The position numbers and the translations under genes were made by a program. Below, piece after piece: positions 1 to 8,564 of a DNA stretch of 64,000 bases (position 1 is the first letter of the stretch; each line of letters starts with the position of its first letter). The stretch comes from Enterococcus sp. RIT-PI-f (GTDB lineage: Bacteria; Bacillota; Bacilli; Lactobacillales; Enterococcaceae), in contig NZ_LHOX01000022.1 of assembly GCF_001297065.1 (NCBI RefSeq), forward strand, positions 108,514-172,513, written 5' to 3'. The notes beneath the pieces are model-generated. The model did no database searches and was not told the origin of the DNA. It saw only the letters and a program-made list of their open reading frames with translations.

Positions 1-618
1 TTTCATAATATACAGCCATAAGGACAAGCGCTGTTGGGCTTCTTCAGAAAAAGTAAACTGCAGTCCTCTGGCAATCAGCCCGATAAATTTTTCGTCGATC
101 GCCATTGGCTGATTGCGTAAAGCAGAGACATGCCAAAACAATTCAAAATAGAAATAGCGAATCTGCGGCTCCTCTCCTGTGATCTTGCCTTGCCAAATTT
201 CTAGCCCAAATTCTTTCAACAGTCCATTCAGCTCTTTGATTTTTCTAAATAGCGAAGATTCACTGACTGCTAACTTTTGTGCCAAAGGAATCATTGCAGT
301 CTCTTGATGTTCTAACAAGTGGACCAAAATTTGAACCTTGATCGCCTCTTGATAAAAATCTCCCTCGATTTGACTCAAGGAAAAAGAAGGGACCATTTCA
401 TAGACTAAGTAGTTGTCTTCGTAGGATAATTGACATTGACCTTGATACTTTTGCAGCACTTCCATGAGTTCTTCAGCGTACTTTTCTAATGACGGTTTAC
501 TGATGTTGAGGTACAAGGCCATTTCCGAGAGGGACAATTTGCCGCCAACCAACAACAGTTTTTTTAGCAATTGTAATTGTTTGGCTTCTTTTTTTTCCAA
601 TAATTGATCAAGTTTCAT
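1..618 (-). CDS. Mga-like helix-turn-helix transcriptional regulator (partial, C-terminus cut by window edge)
   Basis: The frame stays open from ATG 618 to the window edge, giving 206 residues of the N-terminal part. Two helix-turn-helix-like segments are visible: one near residues 28-50 (LSLSEMALYLNISKPSLE) and one near 110-135 (PLAQKLAVSESSLFRKIKEL). The tandem HTH layout is that of Mga/AtxA-type regulators, which usually carry PTS-regulatory-like domains further on; that part lies outside the window. The ATG overlaps the end of the upstream oxidoreductase gene by 11 bases, so the two are probably co-transcribed and translationally coupled. The family call rests on pattern and length only. 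Confidence 0.7.
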   Translation of the reverse strand, partial: MKLDQLLEKKEAKQLQLLKKLLLVGGKLSLSEMALYLNISKPSLEKYAEELMEVLQKYQGQCQLSYEDNYLVYEMVPSFSLSQIEGDFYQEAIKVQILVHLLEHQETAMIPLAQKLAVSESSLFRKIKELNGLLKEFGLEIWQGKITGEEPQIRYFYFELFWHVSALRNQPMAIDEKFIGLIARGLQFTFSEEAQQRLSLWLYIMK

Positions 619-1915
619 TGGCGTCCCCCTTTGACCAACTGAATGTTTCATCAGTGACAGACGAAAATTTAGGCTGGTAGAAAAAGTCTTTCTGCGCCAA
701 CTCAGCAAGGGTTGCCTCCTTTTCGATCGCAAATGCGAGTAGATTGATTTTCTCTAGGATGTTGGCTTTTGATAACAATTGCGCCCCCAATAATCGTTGA
801 CTCTTGGCATCAATAATAAATTTCCCGTAAATAACGGTTGATTCAAAGAGAGACACTTGTGATTCAACATGATGACAGGCTATATCGTCTTCATAGAAGA
901 ATCGATCTGATTCTGTCAATCCGGTACTCGCTAAGTACCAGTCAAAAAGTTGTGTGCCTACTGTCCGCAAGCCACCTCTAAAGGGGGTCTTTTTTTCTCT
1001 TAGATTGCGGGCAGCTGCTACACCTGATCGGATGGCATTGTTCACCAATGGCATATAGGTTCTATCTTGGGTGACACCATGCGGGATTTGGATCAAGTCA
1101 CCCACTGCAAATACATCTTGATGGGAGGTTTCCAAATAGTCGTCTGTCCAGATCGTTTGATCGCTGTGGCGACGAAAGGCTGTAAAGGCTGGTTGCGTAC
1201 TAGGATGGACATTGACCGTTGTCAGGACTAAATCACTGTCGATGACCTGTTTCGCCGTTTCGACTTGAAAACCAGTATCTGTTTGTCTGATGGCTAATGT
1301 TGGCTCAGACCAATAAAAGTCCAACTTAGGTATTGTTGCCAAAGTTTCCAGAAATGGCGCCAAAAACGTTTGATCAAAATATTTGAACAAGGGGTAATCC
1401 ATCGATTCGATCACCGACACTGATTTCCCAATCGACACCATTGTATTGGCTGCCTCCATACCCGCTTGGCCTGCGCCAACGATGCTCACAGAATCAGCGT
1501 GAGCCAAGCGATCAATAAATTGCGCAGCACCAGCAAATTCTTTGTATGTTAAATGGGATTCATCTGGTTGCGGCAAAATCTGTGAATCTTGGCTCGATCC
1601 CGCAGCTAAAACCAAGCGATCGTAGCTGACACTGCGTTGATCCGTTTGTACTATATGTTTTTCCGGTATAATGTCAACAACCGATTCTTTCAGAGCCACG
1701 TCAATCCCTTCTGCCCGCAGTTGCGTTGCAGTGTAGAAGTAGGCATCCTGTAAAGAGGGCATCCGTCCTTCGATATACAGCAGCATACCGCTAGGAATAA
1801 AGCCTATCTCGTCTTTCTTTTCAATCAATAAAATGTGCGCTTTTGGATACAAGCGCCGCGCTTCTCGTGCGCAGCTGATTCCACCAAAAGAGCCACCTAT
1901 AATCACGATATTCAT
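608..1915 (-). CDS. FAD/NAD(P)-dependent oxidoreductase of the NADH oxidase/peroxidase type, redox Cys replaced
   Basis: This is a two-dinucleotide-fold flavoprotein of about 435 residues. The FAD site is at the N-terminus (IIGGSFGG). The NAD site is near residue 145-175 (VGAGQAGMEAAN). A second FAD motif ends in VFAVGDLIQIP. In NADH oxidase, NADH peroxidase and CoA-disulfide reductase the FAD-domain loop holds a catalytic cysteine (SFLSCG type). Here the loop reads GFIPSGM, with Ser at that place. The protein should still bind FAD and oxidise NAD(P)H, but the usual Cys-sulfenic chemistry cannot occur there. I chose ATG 1915, preceded by GAGGTG at normal spacing, over a GTG nine bases upstream. 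It is upstream of and overlaps the Mga-like regulator. Confidence 0.8.
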   Translation of the reverse strand: MNIVIIGGSFGGISCAREARRLYPKAHILLIEKKDEIGFIPSGMLLYIEGRMPSLQDAYFYTATQLRAEGIDVALKESVVDIIPEKHIVQTDQRSVSYDRLVLAAGSSQDSQILPQPDESHLTYKEFAGAAQFIDRLAHADSVSIVGAGQAGMEAANTMVSIGKSVSVIESMDYPLFKYFDQTFLAPFLETLATIPKLDFYWSEPTLAIRQTDTGFQVETAKQVIDSDLVLTTVNVHPSTQPAFTAFRRHSDQTIWTDDYLETSHQDVFAVGDLIQIPHGVTQDRTYMPLVNNAIRSGVAAARNLREKKTPFRGGLRTVGTQLFDWYLASTGLTESDRFFYEDDIACHHVESQVSLFESTVIYGKFIIDAKSQRLLGAQLLSKANILEKINLLAFAIEKEATLAELAQKDFFYQPKFSSVTDETFSWSKGDANET

Positions 1916-2022
1916 CTTGATCACCTCATACTATAAGCTTAATTGAAACGCTGTCATTTGACGAGTAAAAAGCAACCGAATCTACTATTTTACACAAAGT
2001 GCGCGAAATGTGCTGCTTATGC

Positions 2023-2028
2023 TACACT
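2023..2028 (+). promoter_or_regulatory. Extended -10 promoter element for the DUF92 gene
   Basis: The sequence TGCTACACT (2020-2028) is an extended -10 element. The same string occurs before rpoY, rex and the HesB-like gene in this window. It lies inside the longest DUF92 reading frame, which supports the downstream TTG start. Confidence 0.5.
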
Positions 2029-2049
2029 ATAAAAAAAGGGGGAATTCCA

Positions 2050-2853
2050 TTGTTGCTCTTTTATCAGCTGGCTTTAAGTGTACTATTTAGCAGTTTGGTG
2101 GCTTTCACTGCTTTATTTTTGCGTTGGCTCACGCCGTCAGGAACGGTAGCCGCTATTCTTTCAGGTACCTTGATCATGGTTTGCGGTCCTTGGTACAGTA
2201 TTTTCTTGATTGGCTTCTTTTTTATGAGTTCTGGCATCATCAGCATCGCCAAACGAGCTATACAGCCAACGGAAGTTTCTTATGTAAATAAAGGCAGTCA
2301 ACGCGACCTGTTCCAAGTGCTGGCCAATATTCTGCCCAGTTTGATAGCCTTGTGTTTATATCAGTTTTTCCAAATAGATGCTTTTTTGCTGGCCTACGTT
2401 GCGGGAATCGCTAGTTGTACCGCTGATACATGGGGATCGGATATTGGTGTCTTGAGTCGAAAGCCACCGCGTCATTTGCTTTCAGGGAAACGATTGGCAC
2501 CTGGTCTCTCCGGTGGCGTCAGCTTGCTGGGTACTTTCGCTTCATTCACCGGCAGCGTCCTGATCACTGCTGTTTACGCTGTCTGTGTATGGCTCAGCGG
2601 CAAATCCTTCCTACCTAGACAGCTGCTTCTATTGATTGCTCTGGGCTTTTTTGGTAGTTTGATCGACAGTCTTTTGGGGGCAACGATCCAGGTTCGCTAT
2701 CAGTGCCCTGTATGCGGCCAATTTACAGAGAAAAAAAAACACCATGATCAGGCAACCAAGCCCGTCAGCGGATGGACATTTATAACCAATGAAGGGGTCA
2801 ATTTACTGAGTAACCTTCTGATTGTGGTCTTCGCCATCTTGCTGTTCAGCTAA
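2050..2853 (+). CDS. DUF92 family integral membrane protein
   Basis: Predicted 267-residue polytopic membrane protein. The family hallmark is the central segment TADTWGSDIGVLSRKPP followed by a Gly/Ser-rich stretch (APGLSGGVS) in the loop between membrane helices. The DUF92 family has no firmly established biochemical role in bacteria; plant homologues are linked to phytyl-phosphate or farnesol phosphorylation. I place the start at TTG 2050, directly behind AGGGGGAA. An ATG at 1999 is in frame but lies upstream of a probable -10 element. A strong hairpin terminator follows the stop. Confidence 0.75.
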   Translation: MLLFYQLALSVLFSSLVAFTALFLRWLTPSGTVAAILSGTLIMVCGPWYSIFLIGFFFMSSGIISIAKRAIQPTEVSYVNKGSQRDLFQVLANILPSLIALCLYQFFQIDAFLLAYVAGIASCTADTWGSDIGVLSRKPPRHLLSGKRLAPGLSGGVSLLGTFASFTGSVLITAVYAVCVWLSGKSFLPRQLLLLIALGFFGSLIDSLLGATIQVRYQCPVCGQFTEKKKHHDQATKPVSGWTFITNEGVNLLSNLLIVVFAILLFS

Positions 2854-2898
2854 AAAAATACGCCATCGGCGCTTGTCATAAGCCGTGGCGTATTTTTT
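2853..2898. terminator. Bidirectional terminator between DUF92 and MgtC-like genes
   Basis: A long inverted repeat, AAAAAATACGCCA...TGGCGTATTTTTT with CGGC/GCCG inside, sits between convergent stops and ends in A/T runs on both strands. Confidence 0.85.
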
Positions 2899-2899
2899 C

Positions 2900-3610
2900 T
2901 TATGCAATATCCACCAGACGGATTTTGGTGATATTTTTGTAGACTGATAGTTCTTCAATGACCTCAGAAAAACGCAATCCTTTGGGCAAATTGATGGTGT
3001 AGATATTCGTATAGACCCGATAATCTTCCATAAATTTGACGTCAAAATTAACATCTTCGATATTGATCTTTTTCACCTGAAAATATTCAGTCAAAAACTC
3101 TTTGGTTTCTGCGCGGTGGAAATACTGGATCTCCAATTTTTTGGCTGTAGGTACTTTGACGATGCGCTTCACAATGGCTAAAGCGAAAAAGATCCCCACA
3201 AAACTGCTGATAGCGATGGGATAAAAACCCATACCGATGGCAATACCCAATCCTGCGATTGCCCATAACGACGCTGCAGTGGTCAATCCAGTGACCGATC
3301 GTTTGGTGACAATGATCGTACCTGCGCCTAGGAAACCGACACCACTAACCACTTGCGCGATCAACCGCGCTTCGTCTGACCGGATGACCCCAGCTAAATT
3401 AGGATGATTCAAGGCATCCCGCATCGCACCACTCGCAATTTCAACTTGGATCAAGGCGATCACACAGGCACCCATACAAACTAAGATATGGGTCCGTAAT
3501 CCGGCCGGCCGGCTCTTGTATTGCCGCTCAAACCCAATCGCCCCCCCCATAAACATTGCCAAAATGAGACGCAAGGCAATCTCAGGAATCGTTAAATGGA
3601 TATCCGCCAT
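2900..3610 (-). CDS. MgtC/SapB family membrane protein
   Basis: 236 residues. The N-terminal half has several membrane helices with the family signature around residues 20-40 (GGAIGFERQYKSRPAGLRTH). The C-terminal soluble domain of roughly 90 residues is ACT-like, as in longer MgtC proteins. MgtC family members are linked to magnesium homeostasis and, in pathogens, to modulation of the F-type ATPase and virulence; many Firmicute copies are simply uncharacterised. The gene stands alone between two terminators. Start ATG 3610 has AGAGGTG upstream. Confidence 0.85.
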   Translation of the reverse strand: MADIHLTIPEIALRLILAMFMGGAIGFERQYKSRPAGLRTHILVCMGACVIALIQVEIASGAMRDALNHPNLAGVIRSDEARLIAQVVSGVGFLGAGTIIVTKRSVTGLTTAASLWAIAGLGIAIGMGFYPIAISSFVGIFFALAIVKRIVKVPTAKKLEIQYFHRAETKEFLTEYFQVKKINIEDVNFDVKFMEDYRVYTNIYTINLPKGLRFSEVIEELSVYKNITKIRLVDIA

Positions 3611-3670
3611 TTCAATTCACCTCTTTATATTCTTAGTATTCTTTGTATTCACTATAGCACGCCTTTAGGC

Positions 3671-3711
3671 AAAAGAAAAACCAGACTCTTCAACGTCTGG
3701 TTTTCTTTTTC
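3671..3711 (-). terminator. Terminator region upstream of mgtC-like gene, downstream of nagB
   Basis: The stem ACCAGAC...GTCTGGT is flanked by A and T runs and starts right after the nagB stop codon. It should end nagB transcription and could also act on the other strand. Confidence 0.85.
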
Positions 3712-4413
3712 TTATAATTTGCTGGCTGCTGCTTCATCAATGATCACAATCACATCGTTGTGATTTTGCAAGACTGAAGCAGGTAAATGTGTCGTTACTG
3801 GTCCATCGATCATTTGTTTGATTGCATCAGCTTTGACTTCGCCAAATGCCATCAAAATGATTTTTTTGCTGCGCATGATTGATCCGATCCCCATCGAGAT
3901 CGCTGTTGTAGGGACGTCTTCTACTTTGTCAAAATAACGTTTATTGGCATTGATCGTTGACTCAGTCAAGTCAACAACAGATGTCGTCCCTTCAAATGAC
4001 GCACCAGGTTCATTGAAACCGATGTGTCCATTTTGGCCGATGCCCAAAATTTGGATATCGACTGGATGCGCTGCGATCACATCATCATAACGTTGACATT
4101 CTGCGGCTAAATCACTCGCTTTGCCATTTGGCACGAAAGTTTCTGAGAATGGTTTTTTGTCAAACAAATGAAGATCCATAAAGTGACGATAACTTTGATC
4201 ATCTTTGCCGCCTAATCCAACATACTCATCTAAATTCACAGACGTCATCTGTGAAAAATCAACGTCACTGGCTGTCATTTCAGCATATAAGGTTTCTGGC
4301 GTGCTGCCTGTTGCAAGTCCTAGTACTTTGGCCCCATTGTTCATACCTTCTTGAATCAATTCAAAAGCTTTCTTTCCGCCTTGTGCAGCATCTTTTACGC
4401 GAATAATTTCCAT
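3712..4413 (-). CDS. nagB: Glucosamine-6-phosphate deaminase
   Basis: Converts glucosamine-6-phosphate to fructose-6-phosphate and ammonia in amino-sugar catabolism; cytoplasmic. The protein is 233 residues, the usual length for Gram-positive NagB. It carries LATGSTPE (phosphate/sugar binding), the conserved LDEYVG, and the active-site segment [14 protein letters not shown] chose ATG 4413, nine bases after GGAG; a TTG two codons upstream is too close to that site. The gene stands alone between terminators with a consensus-like promoter flanked by NagR-type palindromes. Confidence 0.95.
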   Translation of the reverse strand: MEIIRVKDAAQGGKKAFELIQEGMNNGAKVLGLATGSTPETLYAEMTASDVDFSQMTSVNLDEYVGLGGKDDQSYRHFMDLHLFDKKPFSETFVPNGKASDLAAECQRYDDVIAAHPVDIQILGIGQNGHIGFNEPGASFEGTTSVVDLTESTINANKRYFDKVEDVPTTAISMGIGSIMRSKKIILMAFGEVKADAIKQMIDGPVTTHLPASVLQNHNDVIVIIDEAAASKL

Positions 4414-4433
4414 AGTCAAGCGCTCCGTTCTTT

Positions 4434-4491
4434 TTGGTATAGTCCAATAATACCATACCTTGTTTATTTTGACAAGAATTTGTCTAGACCA
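4434..4491 (-). promoter_or_regulatory. nagB promoter with two NagR/GntR-type operator candidates
   Basis: On the minus strand TTGTCA (4470-4475) and TATTAT (4447-4452) are 17 bp apart. The palindrome TTGGTATAGTCCAA (4434-4447) abuts the -10 element. A second related site, TTGTCTAGACCA (4480-4491), lies just upstream of the -35. Both resemble the TGGTATAGACCA-type sites bound by NagR/YvoA GntR regulators, which are released by amino-sugar phosphates. The regulator itself is not in the window. Confidence 0.6.
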
Positions 4492-4522
4492 GATGGGTTT
4501 TCTTTAGCTACAGAAACAAGGC

Positions 4523-4563
4523 AAAAAAAAAAGACAAAACCGCCGAAGCTGGTTTTGTCTTTA
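4523..4563 (-). terminator. Terminator of the LysM protein gene
   Basis: AAAGACAAAACC...GGTTTTGTCTTT hairpin followed on the minus strand by a T run. Confidence 0.85.
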
Positions 4564-4584
4564 GTTGGTGCGAATGACTCGTGT

Positions 4585-5208
4585 TTACCAGTTGGTATAA
4601 ACATCAATACCACTATGACCAACACCCGTATCGTACACTTTATAAGCGCCTAAAGAAGATTGACCGGTTGATCCTTTGGCTTGATTGTCACTTGCTACGA
4701 CGATATATCCATCTGTATCGCGAATCGTTCCATCTGATGCAACGTGACGTCCTGGGATCGATAAGCCGCCGCCAGGCAATACTTTTTGAGAATAGTAAGA
4801 CTCTCTCACACCATTATAGTAATTGATCCCGTCTACCGGATTCAATACACCTGATCCGGCGCCTGGTGTGCTTGATTGTGTTTGACTGTTAGTTGCAGCT
4901 GCTGTATTCTCCTCAGCCGTTTGGCTTTGCGTTTCAGTTGGCTCCGTTGTACTACTTGAAGTCGTTGTACGATCAACAGGTTGTCCATCGCTGAAGATCA
5001 GCAATGTTTCGCCATCAAAAATCAAGTTAGGGTCTTCGATCGAGTCATTCAATGATAGAATATCGTCAATCGTCGTTTGGTAAGTTGCTGCCAAGCTAGA
5101 TAATGTATCACCTGGTTCAACAACGTGGGTTTGTTCGTCTGCAAAGGCAACTGATGTCCCTGCGAATAACCCGAATCCTGCAACAAGTGTAAATGCGAAT
5201 TTTTTCAA
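4585..5208 (-). CDS. Secreted LysM domain protein with C-terminal 3D/double-psi-beta-barrel-like domain
   Basis: 207 residues. There is a signal peptide at the N-terminus (AFTLVAGFGLFAGTSVAFA, cleavage after AFA). One LysM domain follows at about residues 27-72 (THVVEPGDTLSSLAATY), which binds peptidoglycan. A Ser/Thr/Gln/Glu-rich linker runs to about residue 120. The C-terminal domain ends in KVYDTGVGHSGIDVYTNW; the DTG...IDVY pattern resembles 3D domains of resuscitation-promoting or Lyt-type hydrolases. The role is probably cell-wall remodelling, but no catalytic activity can be proven from sequence. Monocistronic. Confidence 0.75.
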   Translation of the reverse strand: MKKFAFTLVAGFGLFAGTSVAFADEQTHVVEPGDTLSSLAATYQTTIDDILSLNDSIEDPNLIFDGETLLIFSDGQPVDRTTTSSSTTEPTETQSQTAEENTAAATNSQTQSSTPGAGSGVLNPVDGINYYNGVRESYYSQKVLPGGGLSIPGRHVASDGTIRDTDGYIVVASDNQAKGSTGQSSLGAYKVYDTGVGHSGIDVYTNW

Positions 5209-5407
5209 ATGAAAAAACCTCTCTTTGAATTATTTGTCCCTATGTCGGGCACAATTAACAGAATAACATGACAATGTTGCACGCATGTTGCAATCCGATT
5301 GGACAATATCACAATTGTTTAACAGAAAATTACAGCGATTTTATTCAAAAAAAAAGAACTTACAATTTTGTTATCCAATTCGATGCATTTTTTTAGCCTC
5401 TGCGTGG

Positions 5408-5413
5408 TATATT
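5408..5413 (+). promoter_or_regulatory. Extended -10 element for the YxeA-like gene
   Basis: TGGTATATT forms an extended -10 about 30 bases before the start codon. Confidence 0.4.
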
Positions 5414-5441
5414 GGCTACAGTCAAGAAAGGAACGATCCAC

Positions 5442-5819
5442 ATGAAAAAAATCTTAGTAACCCTCGGTATGTTGATTCTAGCAGTAGGAGGATACTTTGG
5501 TTATAAGTATTATGCAAATACCTACCAAGCTGTCACGGCTTATGCTCTCACACCTGAAAAAGTACCGACTGCCCATCAAACAGTCGATCAGTCGGGAAAT
5601 AAAATCGACGGTTGGACTTCTTATGATTATACATTTGAATTCATTAAACAAAATGGTGAAAAAGAAATCATGACCTATGAACTTTCAGGAGAAAACGTCA
5701 CGCCATTTGCGCCCAATACATTGATCAAAGCAGAAATCAGTCACACCCGTATCGTATCTGGACCAAATGAGATCAAACAATCTGAGATCCCCGCGACGAT
5801 CTTAGCGGAACTGGAATAG
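5442..5819 (+). CDS. YxeA family (DUF1093) small exported protein
   Basis: 125 residues. The N-terminal hydrophobic stretch (ILVTLGMLILAVGGYFGY) serves as a signal anchor or signal peptide. The rest is a small beta-rich domain including WTSYDYTFEFIKQNGEK and a C-terminal segment on conversion of polar and aromatic residues, consistent with the YxeA/DUF1093 OB-like fold. The function of this family is unknown. ATG 5442 is preceded by AAGAAAGGAA. It is transcribed divergently from the LysM gene and ends in its own terminator. Confidence 0.65.
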   Translation: MKKILVTLGMLILAVGGYFGYKYYANTYQAVTAYALTPEKVPTAHQTVDQSGNKIDGWTSYDYTFEFIKQNGEKEIMTYELSGENVTPFAPNTLIKAEISHTRIVSGPNEIKQSEIPATILAELE

Positions 5820-5934
5820 ATAGTATCCAAGACGTAAGCGGCCTATCTCCTTTAAAAAAACTTTACTTTTTTTAAGCTTGATTTAGCGTCTCACAGCTAT
5901 ACTTGATCCATACCAAATATATTTTTCTTCCTCT

Positions 5935-5961
5935 TGCCAGTCACCGCCGACTGGTTTTTTT
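5935..5961 (+). terminator. Terminator of the YxeA-like gene
   Basis: CCAGTC-N6-GACTGG stem followed by seven T. Confidence 0.8.
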
Positions 5962-5986
5962 GTGTCCATATGCCCTTGTGCATATC

Positions 5987-6028
5987 AAAAAACAAGTCAG
6001 CTCCTCCATCGGAACCGACTTGTTTTTT
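5987..6028 (-). terminator. Terminator of the Gld-type ABC operon
   Basis: AAAAAACAAGTC...GACTTGTTTTTT inverted repeat just after the DUF4340 stop on the minus strand. Confidence 0.8.
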
Positions 6029-6032
6029 GGTT

Positions 6033-7031
6033 TTATTTTGCTGCATCAAATGCGGCATCTAACGCTTCGATCATAGAAACACTGACCAAATAGATTGATT
6101 TGTTGTCTTGTACTTGAATATACGTAGTGGTGTCCTCTTCATCCGTGTTCCCGGCATAAAAGACAAATGTTGTTTCTTGATCCTCATCATCTGTATAAGT
6201 CAGCGTATAGGTCTTGCGGCTGTCACTGGTCAATCCATCACTTTCTAACTCATCCGCAGTTGGTTGTGCAGTTTGAATACTGTAGATCATCGATGACGCA
6301 ATCGCCGTGATGCCATCCTCAAATGGAGATGTCGTTTCATCCTCCGTGCTTGATTCAGTACTTTCCGCTTCCTCGCTGGAATCAGCAGTCGTGTCTTCCG
6401 CAGATTCGCTTGCCTCAGTGTCAGCGGTTAAACTGATTGTTTCCTCGCCAACGGATCGTGTCAGCTCAATGGTATTGTCCGTCGTCAAGCCTGGAAGCGA
6501 TGGAATCTCAATCAAATCACTTACGTCAAAGACCAAATTCGTCACCACTGAAGCATCGATCACATAAATCGTATCCTCCGTGGCTGTTTTGGCATAATAG
6601 TAGGTATCACTTGAAAATGAGTTGCCGATCAAGATCTCTGTTGTTTCTCCCTCACTGGAGATGATCGATAATGTATAAGACGGATCATCCAATCCATAAT
6701 CGGACAAGTCATCTATGCCCTCTGTCAGCGCTCTAGAAGCGGTTAGTTGTGCGAAGGAGGCAGCAACAGATTGGAGGGTGGTCTGATTGATCTTCAGTTC
6801 ATCATCTTCTGTATAGGACCAAGTCGTATTGGCAAAGTCAAATGACATGGTGTCTGTACCATTCGCGTAACTTAACGCAGACAAGGTATCTTCATTCGTC
6901 AGATAAATGACTGCTGATTCTTCCGCTGCTGTTTCGGCAGCGGTGGTTTTGTCATTATACACCTTTAAGCCCCAATAAGCCGCAATCAGGAGAAGGAATA
7001 GACTTGCTAGAAATACATAGGTTTTTTTCAT
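6033..7031 (-). CDS. DUF4340 domain-containing exported protein
   Basis: 332 residues. An N-terminal membrane anchor (YVFLASLFLLLIAAYWGL) is followed by a DUF4340 domain, with LTASRALTEG..LSDYGLDDP typical of the family. Between roughly residues 205 and 238 lies a low-complexity acidic linker made almost only of Ser, Thr, Glu, Asp and Ala. The last gene of a four-gene operon with a GldA-type ATPase, a permease and a GldG-like protein, 12 bases behind GldG. DUF4340 genes commonly accompany GldG-type auxiliary proteins. The substrate of the system is unknown. Confidence 0.8.
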   Translation of the reverse strand: MKKTYVFLASLFLLLIAAYWGLKVYNDKTTAAETAAEESAVIYLTNEDTLSALSYANGTDTMSFDFANTTWSYTEDDELKINQTTLQSVAASFAQLTASRALTEGIDDLSDYGLDDPSYTLSIISSEGETTEILIGNSFSSDTYYYAKTATEDTIYVIDASVVTNLVFDVSDLIEIPSLPGLTTDNTIELTRSVGEETISLTADTEASESAEDTTADSSEEAESTESSTEDETTSPFEDGITAIASSMIYSIQTAQPTADELESDGLTSDSRKTYTLTYTDDEDQETTFVFYAGNTDEEDTTTYIQVQDNKSIYLVSVSMIEALDAAFDAAK

Positions 7032-7043
7032 TTCATGGCCTCC

Positions 7044-8552
7044 TTACGCTCTTCGCCGGCGGAACCAAATCACAAATCCTACGACTAATACCGCCAACGG
7101 AATGATCAGGATGAACAACAGACTGTAGCCGCCAGGATTGGTGACTGTATTCATATTGGAGGACAGCGTTTTGGCTTCGATCGATATATTTTCAACATCA
7201 TCAAAGTTGGCCGTGACCATATTCATAAAGACCGTATTGTTTTCCAGGGTCGTAAACGCACTCGTGACATCTTCCGCTACCAAATTCGTCGAGCTGAGGA
7301 TCGTTAGTTTCCCTTCACTAGCCGCTGTTTCTTCCTCGCTGGAATCGGTCGTACCACTGTCACTTGTCTCAGTGTCACTTGTCGCTGCTTCTTCTGCTGT
7401 CGTTTGCGTAACGACTGCACCTAAAGTATATGTCCCCTGCATTTGATCATCATCCGTCACATTATAGCCATTTTCACTGGTTTGCAAAAGTGGTGTGACC
7501 GTCGCGTTGTCTATGGTTGGATCCACTTGGGTAAAGCCTTTGGTATTGATCAATAAGACGGTTTGACTCGATAGATTATCCAAGTACACATCGGTACCAG
7601 TGATATTCGGAATCAAATAGTAGCTTTGTCCTTGATATGAGCGTTCTGCATCGGCAATATACCCCGACGTTTCTGCTAAGCCATAAGCTTTCATAAATGC
7701 AGTAACATTTGGTGTATCCGCATCTTCAGCACTTAACACGACCATGACTTTTCCGCCATCCGCAATATAGCTTTCAAGATTGGTGATTTCATCTTCTGTA
7801 AAATCAGTCGTTGGTCCATAGATCAACAAGAGATCCATATCTTCAGGCATCTCTGCAGTGGTGACCGTATTTAATTCTGCTGTTGTATAGTTTGCTTTAT
7901 CAAATAAAGTGGTGATACTGCTGACCAAGGTTTCTTCACCGTGACCTGTTGACAGATATACTGTGTGTTCGTCTTGATTGGTCAAACGGTTGACAGCACT
8001 CGTCAATTGGCCATCGCCATCAAACGTCGTGACTGTATTGTAGGAACTATCATACCCTGTTGACACGATACTGCTGAAGGAAACCACTTCAAAGTCTTCA
8101 GTGGTTTCATTTTCGATCACCACACTATTTTCCTCTGCACTATACGTCGTCAATGCAGAAGGATGCAAGACAGGATCGATCCATTCAATAGACACATTCT
8201 TGCTTGAGGCGGCATATTTTTCTAAAAATGATTTGATCGCTGTATCTGTGGTTGTTTGATCAGCCAACACTTTTAAAACGATCGTATCATCTAAGTCTTG
8301 CAGCAAGTCCTTTGAAGTCTGGGAAACTTCTGTGACTTGTTCTTCACTTAAATCAATCGTGTTCAACGTTTCAGGCAATTGACCCACGATCAAATTGACA
8401 ACGACCACGATGGCCAACACCAACACTGTGACACCGCTGCGGGATGCACCTTGTTTGGCATTGGTCGTTTGCAGCGATTGCCGCAGGTTAGACCAAGAAA
8501 AAGTCTGACGCAGGTTGAATTTATGCTTGTATGCTTTTAATTTATCTTTCAT
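7044..8552 (-). CDS. GldG-like auxiliary component of an ABC transport system
   Basis: 502 residues. One membrane helix follows a basic cytoplasmic tail (about residues 40-60, VTVLVLAIVVVVNLIVGQLP). A long extracytoplasmic region contains the GldG/IftA-like segment with YLSTGHGEE and LLLIYGPTTDFTEDE. An acidic Ser/Thr/Glu-rich linker sits near residues 390-415. A C-terminal helix (LLFILIIPLAVLVVGFVIWF) ends in RRRR. The family is named for gliding motility in Bacteroidetes, but Firmicute members sit in ABC operons of unknown substrate. Twelve bases separate it from the permease gene upstream. Confidence 0.8.
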   Translation of the reverse strand: MKDKLKAYKHKFNLRQTFSWSNLRQSLQTTNAKQGASRSGVTVLVLAIVVVVNLIVGQLPETLNTIDLSEEQVTEVSQTSKDLLQDLDDTIVLKVLADQTTTDTAIKSFLEKYAASSKNVSIEWIDPVLHPSALTTYSAEENSVVIENETTEDFEVVSFSSIVSTGYDSSYNTVTTFDGDGQLTSAVNRLTNQDEHTVYLSTGHGEETLVSSITTLFDKANYTTAELNTVTTAEMPEDMDLLLIYGPTTDFTEDEITNLESYIADGGKVMVVLSAEDADTPNVTAFMKAYGLAETSGYIADAERSYQGQSYYLIPNITGTDVYLDNLSSQTVLLINTKGFTQVDPTIDNATVTPLLQTSENGYNVTDDDQMQGTYTLGAVVTQTTAEEAATSDTETSDSGTTDSSEEETAASEGKLTILSSTNLVAEDVTSAFTTLENNTVFMNMVTANFDDVENISIEAKTLSSNMNTVTNPGGYSLLFILIIPLAVLVVGFVIWFRRRRA

Positions 8553-8564
8553 TTATCGGTCCTC

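Noticed and set aside
6307..6567. Plus-strand frame of 86 codons over the DUF4340 gene
   Set aside because: It is the antisense shadow of the acidic low-complexity linker; Ser/Val-rich and without ribosome site.
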